A DNA stretch of 64,000 nt, from NCBI GenBank assembly GCA_905250025.1, contig CAJNOJ010000466.1, positions 1-64,000 of the forward strand. Reading direction: 5' to 3'. Positions 1 to 11,615 of this stretch are shown here, piece by piece. Source of the DNA: Adineta ricciae. Taxonomy: Eukaryota > Rotifera > Eurotatoria > Adinetida > Adinetidae. The notes beneath the pieces are model-generated. The model had not been told where the DNA came from. It was given only the letters and a program-made list of their open reading frames with translations, and made no database searches. The position numbers and the translations under genes were made by a program. The first letter of the stretch is position 1, and each line of letters starts with the position of its first letter.

Positions 1-87
1 GCACATAGACGAGGGGAAAGGTAGTCGCTTATTTCTTCATTATAACATTTCATTTTTTGCACACGTCAACTACGGTAAATAACTAAA

Positions 88-553
88 ATGGTGGTCACTG
101 TTGTTGTACATTTAATTGCAAAAAACGAGCATGTGGATAAAGTAAAAGCAAAATTAATTCAAGCAAGTCGTGTCTATGTTAAAGATCAAGGAACCATCAA
201 TTGGTATGTTCATCAAGGTAAACGAAATGTGTTATTATATTTATCATTTAAATAGAAATTTCTCATATGAAAAATGATAGATGCAACGGATCCAACGAAA
301 TTTACCATCGTTGAACGATATGAACAAGGAAGTTATGCACAAGCCCATGTCAACCATCCATATTTTAAAGAATTTTGTTCGTATGTAAATCCGCTTCTTG
401 CTAAACCTTGGGTAAGTAATTATCTTTATCATTAAAATACTTCATCTATTATTCTATTTGGAATCCTAGGAGATACATCAGTTAGTCGAGTTAGATACAT
501 CAAATGAAGTCGAAGTTCCACCACAAACTTGGTCGGATGAAACAAAGAACTAA
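88..553 (+). CDS. ABM-domain (YgiN-like) monooxygenase, 3 exons
   Basis: Exons 88-217, 281-411 and 470-553 join in frame (GT-AG introns of 63 and 58 bp) to a 114-residue protein starting MVVTVVVHLIAKNEHVDKVK. The sequence fits the antibiotic-biosynthesis-monooxygenase fold: a first beta strand (VVTVVVHLIAK), a helix (VDKVKAKLIQASRVYVK), a strand with INWYVHQD, the strand FTIVERYE, then helices with HVNHPYFKEF and a short acidic tail. Family members are small dimeric proteins that oxidise quinols or aromatic polyketides without a cofactor, or act in stress responses; the substrate here is unknown. The start is the first ATG of the frame. ABM proteins are commonest in bacteria and fungi, so transfer followed by intron gain is possible, but this is inference. 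The family call is firm, the exact function is not. Confidence 0.8.
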
Positions 554-1904
554 ACTATGCTTCCAATGACATTTTCTTCCGTGATACTTCTTTAGAACCC
601 CTGTCCTATTGTAGATGAGCGAAAAATTCTATCAAATAATTAATTCTTTTGAATTATACGTTCGTTTTTTTTTCTTGCATAGAGCAATTTATTTATTTGA
701 TTATGCCCACATTTTCGGTTGTCCTACTTCTCTTCATTCCATCAATATTTTTCTTTCGTTCAGAAAGTTTCTCCTCACCTGTGCTTCGTCATCATTGCAC
801 AATTCATGACAAGGCAAAAAATACAAATACCTTCTAATGTTTATTCAACAGAATCATCACAGCATTTATCTAGAGCAACGGTCGAAATCGGTCTTTTCGT
901 TCCCCCAGGGAAAGAAAATGATTTTTGACTGCAATCAGTTTTTCTCTTGGATGTGTGTCTTTGCAGAAGTCTTTCTTAAATCGACATCATCATTGATATT
1001 AATTAGCGAGAATAATGGTTTGATATAACAGATTGATAGTTAAATATGAGAAGGTAATTTGATTTTTCTTAAAGAAAACTATAGGTCAACAACCAACAAG
1101 GCATTGTTCACAAGTTTCTTTTCACGTTTATAAATGAAATAACTTATAACGAAATGATTTGATAATATTACAACCGAATTCCTTGACATTAATTGTGATT
1201 TCTGATGAAATTACGGTCTGTGTCAATGTTGCAGGTAGATAATTATATATTCAAAGTTGTAACTAAGATTCTGTTGAAAAAAAATCAGTGAAAACTCATT
1301 TTCACGATTTCATTAAAAATGAAAAAGATCAACATGAGAAAAACACAAACTCCACACATTTTACACAACTTATCTTTTCTCAAAGCAAAGAACTTGAATA
1401 AGATACATTTCGTCATCGAAAGATGAATCTGAAGAAAATTTCTTAATATAAAATAGTGATGGAAACAGAATTGAGTAGATTAGGCAGTAAAAGCTTGACG
1501 GATTTTTGAGACACTTATAAAATAAATGTGAAAAAGAGATTTCTTGAAAACCTTATGATGATGAATAACCATCTCAAAAGTTTATCGAGAGAATTTTGAA
1601 ATCTTTTCTAAAAACAAATTACTCGTTGCAAGTCGACAAATATGAAATCGGTTTCTCCCCAACAAACAATTCGTATTCATTGCTAATAAAAGATAATGAC
1701 AAACATTTCTTTTATCCGACCGAAAAGAAGAAAATTTGACTAGAAAAAAGATTTCTTTTTATTTTAATGAGAAAGTTATTTCAAATAATCCTTCAAAATA
1801 TTTTCGATGCAAAATTCTTGAGAGTGACAGTGTGATTGTTTTCCTCGTCCCTCCGTCTCACACATCCTCATCGTCTTTTTAACTTGAATCAAACAGAAAA
1901 CTAA
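554..1904. other. intergenic, no gene seen
   Basis: AT-rich stretch with only short overlapping open frames of low-complexity composition. No conserved domain, tRNA-like fold or transposon end was recognised. The last part (1840-1904) is probably the 3' flank of the minus-strand TPR gene. Confidence 0.5.
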
Positions 1905-3658
1905 TCAAATGGAAAGTTCACGTGGAATTTGAAAATTTTCATTGGGCCAAACTTGTCTAATAAAACACATCAAAGCAAATCCATCCATATCGTTGGGATA
2001 GGTTGGAAAATTCAATCGAATTGTTCGTTCTTTTTCAATAACTGCTTGTTGTTTATGAATATTTGCTAATTGCATATTTTGAGTTTTCGTATAAGCTATT
2101 ACTAAACGACGATGACTGATTTCAGCCAATGGATAATCTTTTAAAAATCCATTGTTTTCATTATTTTGTTCATATATTAACAAAGCTTGTTGAAGATGTT
2201 CTATGACTTGATTCCAATTCTCTATTCGTTCATATATGACCGCTAAAGCCACATGTATAATCGCTTGATGTTGTTGATTTGTTTCCGAACACGATTGAAG
2301 GGCTTTGTAAGAGTTTTCTATGGCCAAATCGAATTGTTCTAATAGAAAATAAAGTAAACCACGTCCCCGATATATATCAATAATTCGTTGAGAATCATTG
2401 TCAGGTTGAAGTAAAGCTCGATCAAGACAATCCAATGCAAATGGATATCGTTGTAAATCAAGATAAATAAGAAACATGTTAAACAAATAATCCCTATCGG
2501 TACAACGTTCATTTTTATCAATTTCTTTTAAATCATCTAAACCTGCACTAAGGTGAAATTTCGATTTAGTTACTTTCCAAAGCATTGCTCGAAGAACTGC
2601 TCGAAATATATAAACATCGATCGGCGGAGAACCTATTGTTCACATATATAGAAAACATTGCATTACTGTATTTTTCAGTACTTACATGGATCGTGTTTGA
2701 GATATTGTTGAACAGCTTGATTACTGTAATGAAGAGCCATGCCGTACATTCCTCTTTCTTTATAAATCACAGCGATTGTTGAGAAAATACGTCCCAGTTT
2801 GTCATAGGGAATTTTCTGATTAGGAGTTTCCATAGATTGGGTTTTAGTTATTACCTGAAAGTAAATATTTAATGCTAATGATTTGTAAATCTTTTCTGTT
2901 CGTTCATTGAACTGAGCAGCTAAATCAAGTAAATAAAAGTGATCATTAACATCATATTTTTTGAAAAATCCATCTATTAGACAGTTGTATGATTCGATGA
3001 GAAAAAAATCTTCGCAACGTAATATGTGAAGTTGAGAAACGAAACGATATCCACTCATTGCTAGATCATGTTCCTTGGGATGAGATTGCAACGACCTTTT
3101 CAAGCATTTTATATAAAAGTCTATCAATGGATTTTGTAGAGTTAAAAATAAAATATTTTCATGAATGTTTTTGATTATTTGTCTGAAAAGGAGAAACCAA
3201 TAAGTACTTGCTTGTAATTCATTCAAAGAGAATAGGATGTTTCCAATAAAAATTGAGGCAGTTAGGATATACGAATTGCTTAGACTTAATCTTGTGGTGG
3301 ACCAAGTTGTGATCGTTATATCGCTCTGTTTCGTTGAATACATTGCAGGAATTACAATAGATGAATTAGATATACATTTTGCTTTTTCTTCTACCGTAAT
3401 TTTCGCAGTTGATGATGGTTGAAATTCGATGGCGTAAATACGTACGATTTGTTTCATATTCAACATTTGACGGCACGAACAATCCAATGTAATAAGAAGA
3501 ATTTGTTGATCGTCATTTGTGTTTTCAATGTCATCGGATAACTTAGCAAAATCTTTATAAATCTTTAATGATTTTGGTAAGAAATCAATCTCACAAATGG
3601 ATTCGATATTTAATAAATCATCTCCATCGTGAAATAAAAAAATGTTCCCAATCGACAT
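1905..3658 (-). CDS. TPR protein with the ART-family N-terminal domain but no ART domain
   Basis: Two exons, 2686-3658 and 1905-2632, joined across a 53-bp intron (donor GTAAGT, acceptor ATAG) in one frame of 566 residues. The start chosen is the ATG at 3658 (MSIGNIFLFHDGDD); the frame stays open upstream without another ATG. Residues about 1-80 match the N-terminal domain of the neighbouring ART genes, with an LLITLDCS strand and ending QIVRIYAIEF. The middle is helical. The second half holds tetratricopeptide-like helices (for example GRIFSTIAVIYKERGMYGMA and RGRGLLYFLLEQFDLAIENS). The ART landmarks (Y-R-G, S-T-S, E-x-E) are absent. It looks like a paralogue of the ART-TPR proteins that lost or never had the enzyme domain, perhaps a scaffold. 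It lies head to head with the truncated gene at 3774, with about 115 bp between the starts. Confidence 0.7.
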
Positions 3659-3773
3659 TTTCTTTTCATCGAATTTCACACATTTACCTGGTGTATTTAT
3701 AAAACGAAGGTAATCATGCGTGAAAAAAAAACATGCTATAAATCGAAAGGAAGTAAATATCGTTCGTCTTACA

Positions 3774-4036
3774 ATGTTAAAAACAATTTGGTATCATTGT
3801 ACAACTGAATACAGTGTCAAAGAAATTGAAAAAGATGCTGAATATGAGAAACAATTAGTCAATGCATTTCCTCAATTATTAACATTCACTGATATAAATA
3901 ATTGTATTGATTACATCACCGATTGTGATGATCGAACGGTCTCTTTGATTTTTTCCGACGTTCAAGGTATTCAATCTTTATCACTTATTTATCAACTTGA
4001 ACAATTCATACGTATTTATGTTTTGGAACCGATTTC
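3774..4036 (+). CDS. N-terminal fragment of an ART-TPR family gene, cut by a gap
   Basis: Starts at ATG 3774 (MLKTIWYHCTTEYSVKEIEK) and is open to the gap base at 4037. The 87 or so residues show only the family N-terminal domain: a first strand TIWYHC, then FTDINNCIDYIT, the strand VSLIFSD, and the closing LEQFIRIYVLEP. Very similar pieces open the proteins at 31356 and 49387, where an ART domain and TPRs follow, so that is the expected continuation. What follows the gap in this window is an unrelated minus-strand gene. Divergently paired with the TPR gene ending at 3658; the short space between them may hold a shared promoter. Confidence 0.6.
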
Positions 4037-4037
4037 N
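4037..4037. other. assembly gap (single n)
   Basis: One n separates an open plus-strand ART-family frame from an open minus-strand glycosyltransferase-like frame. Both genes are cut here, so the true distance is unknown and the join may be wrong. Confidence 0.9.
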
Positions 4038-4372
4038 CCAGGATGCTTAGCAACAATCTCATCAAGATATGGCAGATCTAATGCTTCGTTCGTTTTTGCT
4101 ATAAATATAACAGATGACAGTACACCTCCATTGTCGATCAAATTCTGCACCAAATAACAATATAAGATTCTTATATATCGTTGACGCCCATAAAATACAA
4201 GTGCAATAGCAGTTCGATTGATCAATTTATTTGGTTGTGTACTATTGTTCTCATACAATTTAGTGTAACGAAGAAGATGACCAGAATTCAAATCTGAAGA
4301 CCACAGATAGAAAATCAGAGTCAGGAGAAGTAGATTTAACATAGAAATCGCGATGGTGCGTTGTTGTGTCAT
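4038..4372 (-). CDS. type II membrane glycosyltransferase-like protein, N-terminal part
   Basis: Start taken at ATG 4372 (MTQQRTIAISMLNLLLLTLI). A single membrane segment lies at about residues 7-24, preceded by a short cytoplasmic tail, as in Golgi type II enzymes. After a stem with an N-glycosylation site (N-N-S-T) comes TAIALVFYGRQRYIRILYCY, then LVQNLIDNGGVLSSVIFIAK and a D-L-P-Y-L-D-E motif. This resembles the start of a GT-A-like glycosyltransferase domain seen in fungal and invertebrate proteins of the form 'GRxRYxxILxxYLxxNLxxNGG'. The catalytic part lies beyond the gap at 4037. Family call is by memory of the motif only; acceptor and donor are unknown. Confidence 0.5.
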
Positions 4373-4888
4373 ACTAAAACCAAATGGTTTCTTATTGAGT
4401 GACTTGACCGTTCTCCAAATAATGTGTCCACGGCTACCAGACAAGAAAGTCTTTAATCATTTTTTCGAAAGAGTAAAATGTAATATCTCACCCTTCTCTT
4501 CTTCTACTTCTAATCAGTAGTTTCAAAAGTAAGCATGCATTTTTGTTTATATTTCATTAAAGAATAACATTGACTGATCGATTTTCGTCTTTCTGACTAA
4601 AAATGAAAGAGAACTGCAACATTTTCTATAGATGCAAAATACATTCATTCAGAGTATGAGTGAGATACTCTCTTTCTTCCAGTGATCTATCCAAAATCTG
4701 ATCTTAGAAAGGCTGTTTCCTGATTAACTTAGACAAGTAAACGAAATTTAACAATTTTTATCCAACTGCATGTCTTTGTTGTCAGAAAAGGATAAACAAG
4801 TTATTATATGCTTGAACGTTTATTTGATAATGTCAAAGACATTAAATTTTTATCTCTTCACGGTAATGTTTTTCGAAAATTTATTTCA
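4373..4888. other. intergenic, no gene seen
   Basis: 5' flank of the minus-strand gene that ends at 4372 and 3' flank of the one ending at 4889. AT-rich, no motif recognised. Confidence 0.4.
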
Positions 4889-5488
4889 TCAAAAAAGTTG
4901 AAGATGATCAGGACCTGATGCAATAATCGTGAAATTTCCTGTTTGATATGCAGAAGTCGTTGTAATCAGTAAAACATATGGAGTACCTTCTTTAAGATTA
5001 TGGGATAATTTGAATTGATGGTTGTCGTCAAATAAATTTACCGATGAAATTAAATATAGACCGATATTTAAAGGATCAAATCGATCCATAAAAAGAACAC
5101 CAAATGTATTCAAATTACTTTGACTTGTAAATGTATAGAGACCTGATTTTTTTACAATAATATTTATTGTGTGATAATATTCTGTTGCGCCGGGAACTTT
5201 AGGACTGTTCTTGGTTAATTCATTGGAATAATTTGAAAGAACAGAAATTGATGGGAATTTTGTTGTTGTTGGTACTGTTGGATAAAATGTTGTGACTTTT
5301 GATGATGAACATACTACAAAACATTCAGTATTTTATACAAATATTTAGAAAAAAAAATAACAAAAAACAAACCTGCCAAGCTAAAACGAAGAAAGATTCA
5401 GTGTTAGAAAACTCAAAAATATTAAAAGACAGGGTGTTTATTACCTTAAAATAATGAAAATCGCCGAGAAAATTGATAATGAAGCCAT
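4889..5488 (-). CDS. small secreted protein with an 8-nt micro-exon
   Basis: Three exons: 5445-5488, 5373-5380 (8 nt) and 4889-5313, giving 158 residues. The first two exons and the start of the third make a clear signal peptide (MASLSIFSAIFIILSLAVC). A Thr/Pro/Ser-rich linker follows, then a beta-rich domain with alternating hydrophobics (GLYTFTSQSNLNTFGVLFMD, GTPYVLLITTTSA, GNFTIIASGPDHLQLF). That pattern recalls bacterial pre-peptidase C-terminal (PPC-like) beta-sandwich modules, but I cannot assign a family. Both introns keep GT-AG ends, and the frame only closes if the micro-exon is used. It lies upstream-to-downstream with the PAN-NHL gene on the same strand, and both encode secreted proteins. 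Confidence 0.65.
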
Positions 5489-6127
5489 GATCAATAGTGC
5501 AATATAAATTTAGTAGTGAAGAATCTTACTCTCGGCTTCATTTTTATACCGAAAATAAATCCAGAAAATAATCCCTACTCAATTAAAGAATTAAGGAATG
5601 TACTTTCATTTTGGGAGTGCGATGACAGAACAAAAAAAAAGAAAATCGATACAATGACTTGACATGACGCATGCACTAAGAAAAATGCTTATCATTATGT
5701 CATTATGTTTCTACCAAACCTTTTTTTAATGTCCAGTGAAATGTTTATCTATGAGAACAATGATAATTCTGAAGAAATCATGGTACGTGATAAAGAACTG
5801 ATCTTACTTCATCGGAGTATGATTAACTAAAAATATCCTTCGAAACGCCCATGTCAGTGGAAATAGCCAGTAATAGTCAAAAAGTGCCTTCATCAAAACT
5901 TATTAAACTCACTTCTTTCATAAGCAATCGTTCTCAACTTGAGATGGTCGGTCACCAATCTCAGTTTTGATCTCACACTATTCCATACATCAATATCCTT
6001 CACCATTCGCTTTCTTTCTCTCTCTCTTTCCCCATATGTAGACAGAAAATAGGTGAGGATAACTGAAATGAATAATGAGGAGAAAAGCACGCGTGATATT
6101 AATTGATTTATTTAGTACTTTAATGTT

Positions 6128-7708
6128 CTACAGTTTCATAAATTTTTGAACACGATGGTTACCATAATCTCCAATGTACATATTCATGTTCGAGTCGAAA
6201 GCAATACCTCTCGGGTCGTTTAATTGTATGGAAGTATCACCCATGGTACCATTTCCAGCAATGGTAATACCAACACGATTGTTTGCGCAAAACATTTGAA
6301 TTCGATGATTGTAGTTGTCAGCAACATACAAATTTAAATAAGCGTCAAATTTAATACCCATTGGATTGTTAAGAAGAGTTGAATTGGAGCCTGATACACC
6401 AGGAACACCGGCGACAAATACACCTGAACTAGCACCAGGAGTCCAACGCATCACTGAGTGTCCACCGTAGTTTGTTATAAACAAATCATTACTTACAGAT
6501 GGCATATAATGAATACCCCATGGTATATTTAATGATGTGTTTTGATTAGCAGCGCCATTACCACCTGCCACGAGAATTCCATTATCGCCGGTAGTTCCAT
6601 TTGTCAAATAGCGCATGATTCGATGTTGCGCATCATCGGCAATGAACATATAAGTCTCTGTCGCATCAAAAGTGAGATATCGTGGACAATTAAGTCGATT
6701 TAATTCAGGTCCATTTACTCCACTGATACCGGCGACTGTTACTCCAATATTTGATTTATTACTGAACTTCTGGATACGATAATTGACACAATCAGTAACA
6801 TATATATTTCCAAGTCTATCAACATAAACATCATTCGGAAAATTCAGTTGCGAACTATTTGTTCCTCGAGATCCGAAAGTTCCAGCAACGACTGTGGCAT
6901 TAGTAGAATTTCTGTCGAGTTTCCATACAACCGAATCAATGCCTTCGTCAGCAAAATAAACTGCACCATTCAAATCAACAAATACACCTGACGCTATGAG
7001 CGATGGTGATAAACTAAAGATAGTAATGCCAGTTGTGTTCCAACGTAAATTTCCCAGTTCACCTAGAGAAAAAACAAAATTGAATTGTCTGTAGACGCAG
7101 AATGACTATCGACGATAGATCTTTACTTACACGGATTTATCTGAGTGGTAATCACTGATGTCGTTGATGTACTAAATATACATTTAATCGGTAAAACAAG
7201 AACACAAAAGAATATGATATCTCTATAAATCTATCTATTTCAACTTGCAATAATCTTTAAAGTGCTTAATATCGATACAAGACAGACTTATAGTAACTTA
7301 CGTGAATGATTCTGTCGTTACTAAAACAAAACATGACAAAATAAAGATACATTAGAAATCTATCTCATAACTCTACTTACAAGCTGATCCTTGTAAATTG
7401 TCCATAGAAATCATCGTTATAGTATTGATTTGTACTGTATAATTTCCATCTTCTAATGAATTCTTCGGAAAAAGTTCACATTGATTATTTAATGAATTGA
7501 AAGTAATAACAGTACAGTGTGAGTAAGTTAAACAGGATATTTGACATTGTCTCAATGTTGATGTCGAAATGATCATCGATGATGGGCAAGACGGATGATT
7601 ACATTCATATTTAGTATTGATTTTGATTTTCAATCGTATCGATCGATAATCTTGAGAACTTCCTTGTGTAATAAGAAGAAATAGAAAGTACAATTCACTT
7701 GTCGACAT
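6128..7708 (-). CDS. secreted PAN/apple-like plus NHL-repeat protein
   Basis: Four exons: 7381-7708, 7302-7320 (19 nt), 7131-7171 (41 nt) and 6128-7062, all with GT-AG introns, giving 440 residues. The start is ATG 7708 (MSTSELYFLFLLITQGSSQ), a signal peptide. Residues about 20-110 have paired cysteines (CNHPSC, QCQISC, HC, QCELF) typical of a PAN/apple-like fold. A short Thr-rich linker is encoded by the two tiny exons. The rest is an NHL beta-propeller with repeats such as LNFPNDVYVDRLGNIYVTDC, NNPMGIKFDAYLNLYVADNY and LNDPRGIAFDSNMNMYIGDY. NHL propellers bind protein, RNA or glycans; with a signal peptide and several N-x-S/T sites this one is extracellular. NHL proteins of this style are abundant in bdelloids. 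No target can be named. Confidence 0.8.
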
Positions 7709-8393
7709 CTTGAAAGAAGTATGAATTACTTTGAAAAACAAAAAAAGTATTTTTAAAATATAAATGTATTTAATATTTAAAAGAAAAGAAAATGGTTTTC
7801 TCATTTATTTTTCAGCTTGATGTTTGCCTCCACATTTTCTTCCTGTATACTTGAAAAGTCGAACACACTATTGATACCCGACTGGTGTTCGGTGGTTTAT
7901 TCATTTTTTACAAGATAATTTTCGAAAAGAACCAGAGATAAGATCAGTATCAGTACGTGAAGCCAAAGTAAAAATATTTTTGATTCCAGGAAGGTCTCTC
8001 CTTTCTAGTCAGTTTGTTGAATCAACCTTCAAGGGTTTTATAACAATGCATAGGATAATAGTCTATACAAGACTCGTTTTTTCCGCATAACCATAGTCTC
8101 GAAAACTATTGCGCTGAAATTGTCGGGATGACAAATTGAAACTTTTCTTTTGAAAGAAGAACATGTTTTCTTGGTGAGATAAGAAAAGAAGGATATAAAC
8201 GACTATGAAATGTGTTTAGAACTTCTTTTCTTTCTCATACCTTCTGATTCGGTCGTTACAATGATACATTCACGTATAGATAACATAAGTTGTACGATAG
8301 AAGATGAAGCGAGATGCTCAAACTCGTCTTATAGCAACGAAGTAGAACAAATTTCCTCGATCGTTTAATCGTGAATATATCAATTTAGAATCA
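7709..8393. other. intergenic between divergent genes
   Basis: Separates the minus-strand PAN-NHL gene from the plus-strand ART gene. No motif or repeat recognised. A short upstream exon of the ART gene could lie in the 3' half, near ATG 8265, but I cannot support one. Confidence 0.4.
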
Positions 8394-10333
8394 CATCAAT
8401 TGATATTTCTCCACAAAACAACAAATTCTAATGAACAAGATGAAGTTCTTCACAAATTGAATGAACTTCGTCAAATTGTTGATTACATCAAATTAATAAA
8501 CAACATCGAACAAGCTCTACAATTCATCCGACCAGCGAATAGTACCATAACATATTGAGTTTGTTTTGTTAATATTGATCAGACCATTCTGTCAGAAATT
8601 CATTCCTTGGAAAATGTACGATCAATTTATATCTATGAACAAGAACAGCAATGTCATGTACAATGGACGAGTGAATATACGAAAGTAAAATATTTTCTTT
8701 TTATACTCACATTCACAAGTTCGAGAGATAAGAGAAGTGCTTGTGAGATGATAAAGTACACGCTTATAACAAACAGATGAAAATCGTATTTTTCTCCTTC
8801 GAATTAGTTCCGCGTTGGGTACATAAAATAATAATATTTCATTCATTTTGTCTTGATAGATTAGGGAAATATACATCGACTGGAAATTGCTTTTAAATGC
8901 TCTTAGATCTGATGTTGAACAATATTTACATGAAGAAAAACACGGAATATTCAGTGAAATTGGTCGAGATAATTATACAAGTGATATTTATACATTTTCA
9001 TGGTGGAATTACGTTATTTCATTAATTTGTCATCTATCTTACTCCAAATATTCTTATGAAAATTTTCTTGTCACTTTAAGAGAATATTATCAAGGTAAAG
9101 AAGTCGAAATGAAAATCTTAGATGAATTCGAACGGGACTACTCGTCTGACACTGCCATACGTTGGTATACGCGTAATACATTCCTTTATTTGGTTATAAA
9201 CAAAGCTCTTCGTCAAAAGAATATCGAAGTTATTTTTCTATTTGCTTTTTTAATCAAAGATATTTACAATCAGTTGAAAAGGCAACATGAAACATTACGA
9301 CTAAGTCATTTAGTTAGTCCAATAATCAATGTTTATCGTGGACAAATGATCTCATTCCAAGAAATTCGTCAAATTAAAGCTGCGACTTATCTTATTACTA
9401 ATAGTTTTTTTTCCACATCACTCGATCCCACTTTAGCATCATTCTTAATCGGATCATCGACTGGACCAAATGATCCGATTCAGCATATTTTCTTTGAAAT
9501 TGAAATTGATCTTCGAATAATTTGTCAACCATTTGGATTAATTTCAAGTTTATCTTATTTTCCCAATGAAGATGAAGTTCTTTTCATGATTGGAACTTAT
9601 TTCAAAGTCATTCAATGTTCTTATGACGAACACAAGCAAATTTACATTGGAAAACTTCAATTAGATATCGATTCTTCTTTAGAAAGAAAACCTGACTTGA
9701 CAGGAATGACATCGCGACAAACATTGAAAGCTGGTGCGATTGATATTTCGAGAAATTTGTATCGAGTCGGTGAACGAGATATTAATGTTATTTTCAATCA
9801 GCTTAATCAATTGTTTCCTCATGAAAAACAATGGCTAAATGCAGTTCATTCTCATACGCTCGCCATATTGTATCGACAATTTCATATTAAACATTATCCG
9901 GAATATGTTGATATTACTTTGTCGAATTTTCAATATGCATTGAACATTTATCAATCATATTTAGATGATTATGAACTCAATTTTCGAGTTAATATTGCTG
10001 ATATTTATTTAGCTATGGGTTCTATATATCGAATCTATGTTAAAGATGAAGAACTTGCTAATCAACAATATGACCGTGGAATTGAATTTTGTGTTTTATC
10101 ACTTCAAATAACCGGAGACATTAGTCAACGAATAGAACTCTATAGAATCCTTGTTTGGATGCATGAGAGTAAAATTGCAATAGAAAAGGATGAAAATATC
10201 AAGACACAATTGACTGTTGATGCCATCAAATAGCGGAATTTACAATTAGAAGACATGTCAACATCTCCTTCACTTAAACGCTCGAATTATATTGAATGTT
10301 ATGTAAATTTGGCCCAACTACAATCTGTGATCG
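8394..10333 (+). CDS. ART-TPR gene, copy A, 5' part (ends at gap)
   Basis: About 8394-8680 encodes a recognisable but worn N-terminal domain (LIFLHKTTNSNEQDEVLHKL; later NVRSIYIYEQEQ). A likely intron runs from about 8681 to 8860, and the main exon from there to the gap. The enzyme core has all three ART landmarks: Arg in V-Y-R-G-Q (codon 9337), S-T-S (9412), and E-D-E before VLF (9568-9576), the arginine-specific E-x-E type. The aromatic W-Y-T helix that precedes the core in this family is present. TPR-like helices follow (NVIFNQLNQLFPHEKQWLNA, ALNIYQSYLDDYELNFRVNI). Members transfer ADP-ribose from NAD to protein arginines; TPRs probably select the target. The reading frame is not clean, so this copy may be inactive. 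It continues at 12048, whose first 67 bases repeat 10267-10333 exactly. Confidence 0.65.
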
Positions 10334-10334
10334 N
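10334..10334. other. assembly gap (single n)
   Basis: The n ends copy A of the ART gene. The sequence after it (10335 on) belongs to copy B, while the true continuation of copy A starts at 12048. Confidence 0.9.
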
Positions 10335-10457
10335 ATTTTTTTTCTCACATTTTTTCGCTGTCTTGAAAATGACTCTACTTGAGTTGAAACGTTGACACGT
10401 GTTATACAAATAAACAATGTTTTTCGCTGCTGTAAAATCTCTACTTTTCATTACTCA
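10335..10457. other. unassigned start of a copy-B contig
   Basis: Homology to copy A of the ART gene begins near 10458. The 123 bases before it do not match copy A and show no recognisable motif; they could be intron or inserted sequence. Confidence 0.35.
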
Positions 10458-11615
10458 AATGATCCAATTCAGCATATTTCCTTTGAAATTGAGATTAATC
10501 TTCGAATAATTTGTCAACCATTTGGATTAATTTCAAGTTTATCTTATTTTCCCAACGAAGACGAAGTTCTTTTCATGATTGGAACTTATTTCAAAGTCAT
10601 TCAATGTTCTTATGACGAACGCAAACACATTTACATTGGAAAACTTCAACTAGATATCGATTCTTCTTTAGAAAGAAAACCTGATTTGACAGGAATGACA
10701 TCGCGACAAACATTGAAAGCTGGTGTGATTGATATTTCGACGAATTTGTATCGAGTCGGTGAACGAGATATCAATGTTATTTTCAATCAGCTTAATCAAT
10801 TGTTTCCTCATGAAAAACAATGGCTAAATGCAGTTCATTCTCATACGCTCGCCGTATTGTATCGACAATTTCATGTTAAACATCATCCGGAATATGTTGA
10901 TATCACTTTGTCGAATTCTCAATATGCATTGAACATTTATCAATCATATTTAGATGATTGTGAACTGAATTTTCGAGTTAATATTGCTGGTATTTATTTA
11001 GCTATGGGTTCTATATATCGAATCTATGTCAAAGATGACGAACTTGCTAACCAACAATATGATCGTGGAATTGAATTTTGTGTTTTTTATCACTTCAAAT
11101 AACCGGAGACATTAGTCAACGAATAGAACTCTATACATTCCTTGTTTGGATGCATGAGAGTAAAATTGCAATAGAAAATAATGAAAATATCAAGACACAA
11201 TTGACTGTTGATGCAATCAAATATCGGAATTTACAGTTAGAAGACATGTCAACATCTCCTTCACTTAAACGCTCGAATTATATTGAATGTTATGCAAATT
11301 TGGTCCAACTACAATCTGCGATCGGACTTATCATCGAAGCCGAAGAGAAACCAAACTATTATTCAAGTGCATTGGTTTATAACAAAATATCAAAGTTGTT
11401 TATTGAACAAAAGGACGATTATAATATTGGACTTTATTATAAACAGAAAGAACTTGCATTTCAAATGAAACATGAAGACTCAATTGCAACTAAAACTGAA
11501 CTTGGTATCGATTGTTCCAATAAAGATTTGGCTGAAATCCATGAATCACTGGGAGACATATACGTCCATTTAGGCCAATATGGGCTGGCGCAGGTGAGAA
11601 TTTCAATGTCTCAAA
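10458..11615 (+). pseudogene. ART-TPR gene, copy B, middle part, interrupted by an hAT insertion
   Basis: Closely matches copy A from 9470 onward (about 95% by eye): the E-D-E motif of the ART core, then the TPR-like helices. The 5' part with the Arg and Ser landmarks is missing from this contig. The gene is cut at 11615/11616 by a transposon end; the remaining 3' end of the same copy lies at 26905-26990. The 8 bases before the insertion (gtctcaaa) recur after the right transposon end at 26905. The copy also has further damage in its frame and is best read as a dead allele. Confidence 0.7.
11608..11615. repeat. 8-bp target-site duplication, left half (gtctcaaa)
   Basis: Directly precedes the transposon end TAGGCATGCA at 11616. 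The same 8 bases follow the opposite end at 26905-26912, and uninterrupted copy A has the sequence once (12437-12444). Confidence 0.85.
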
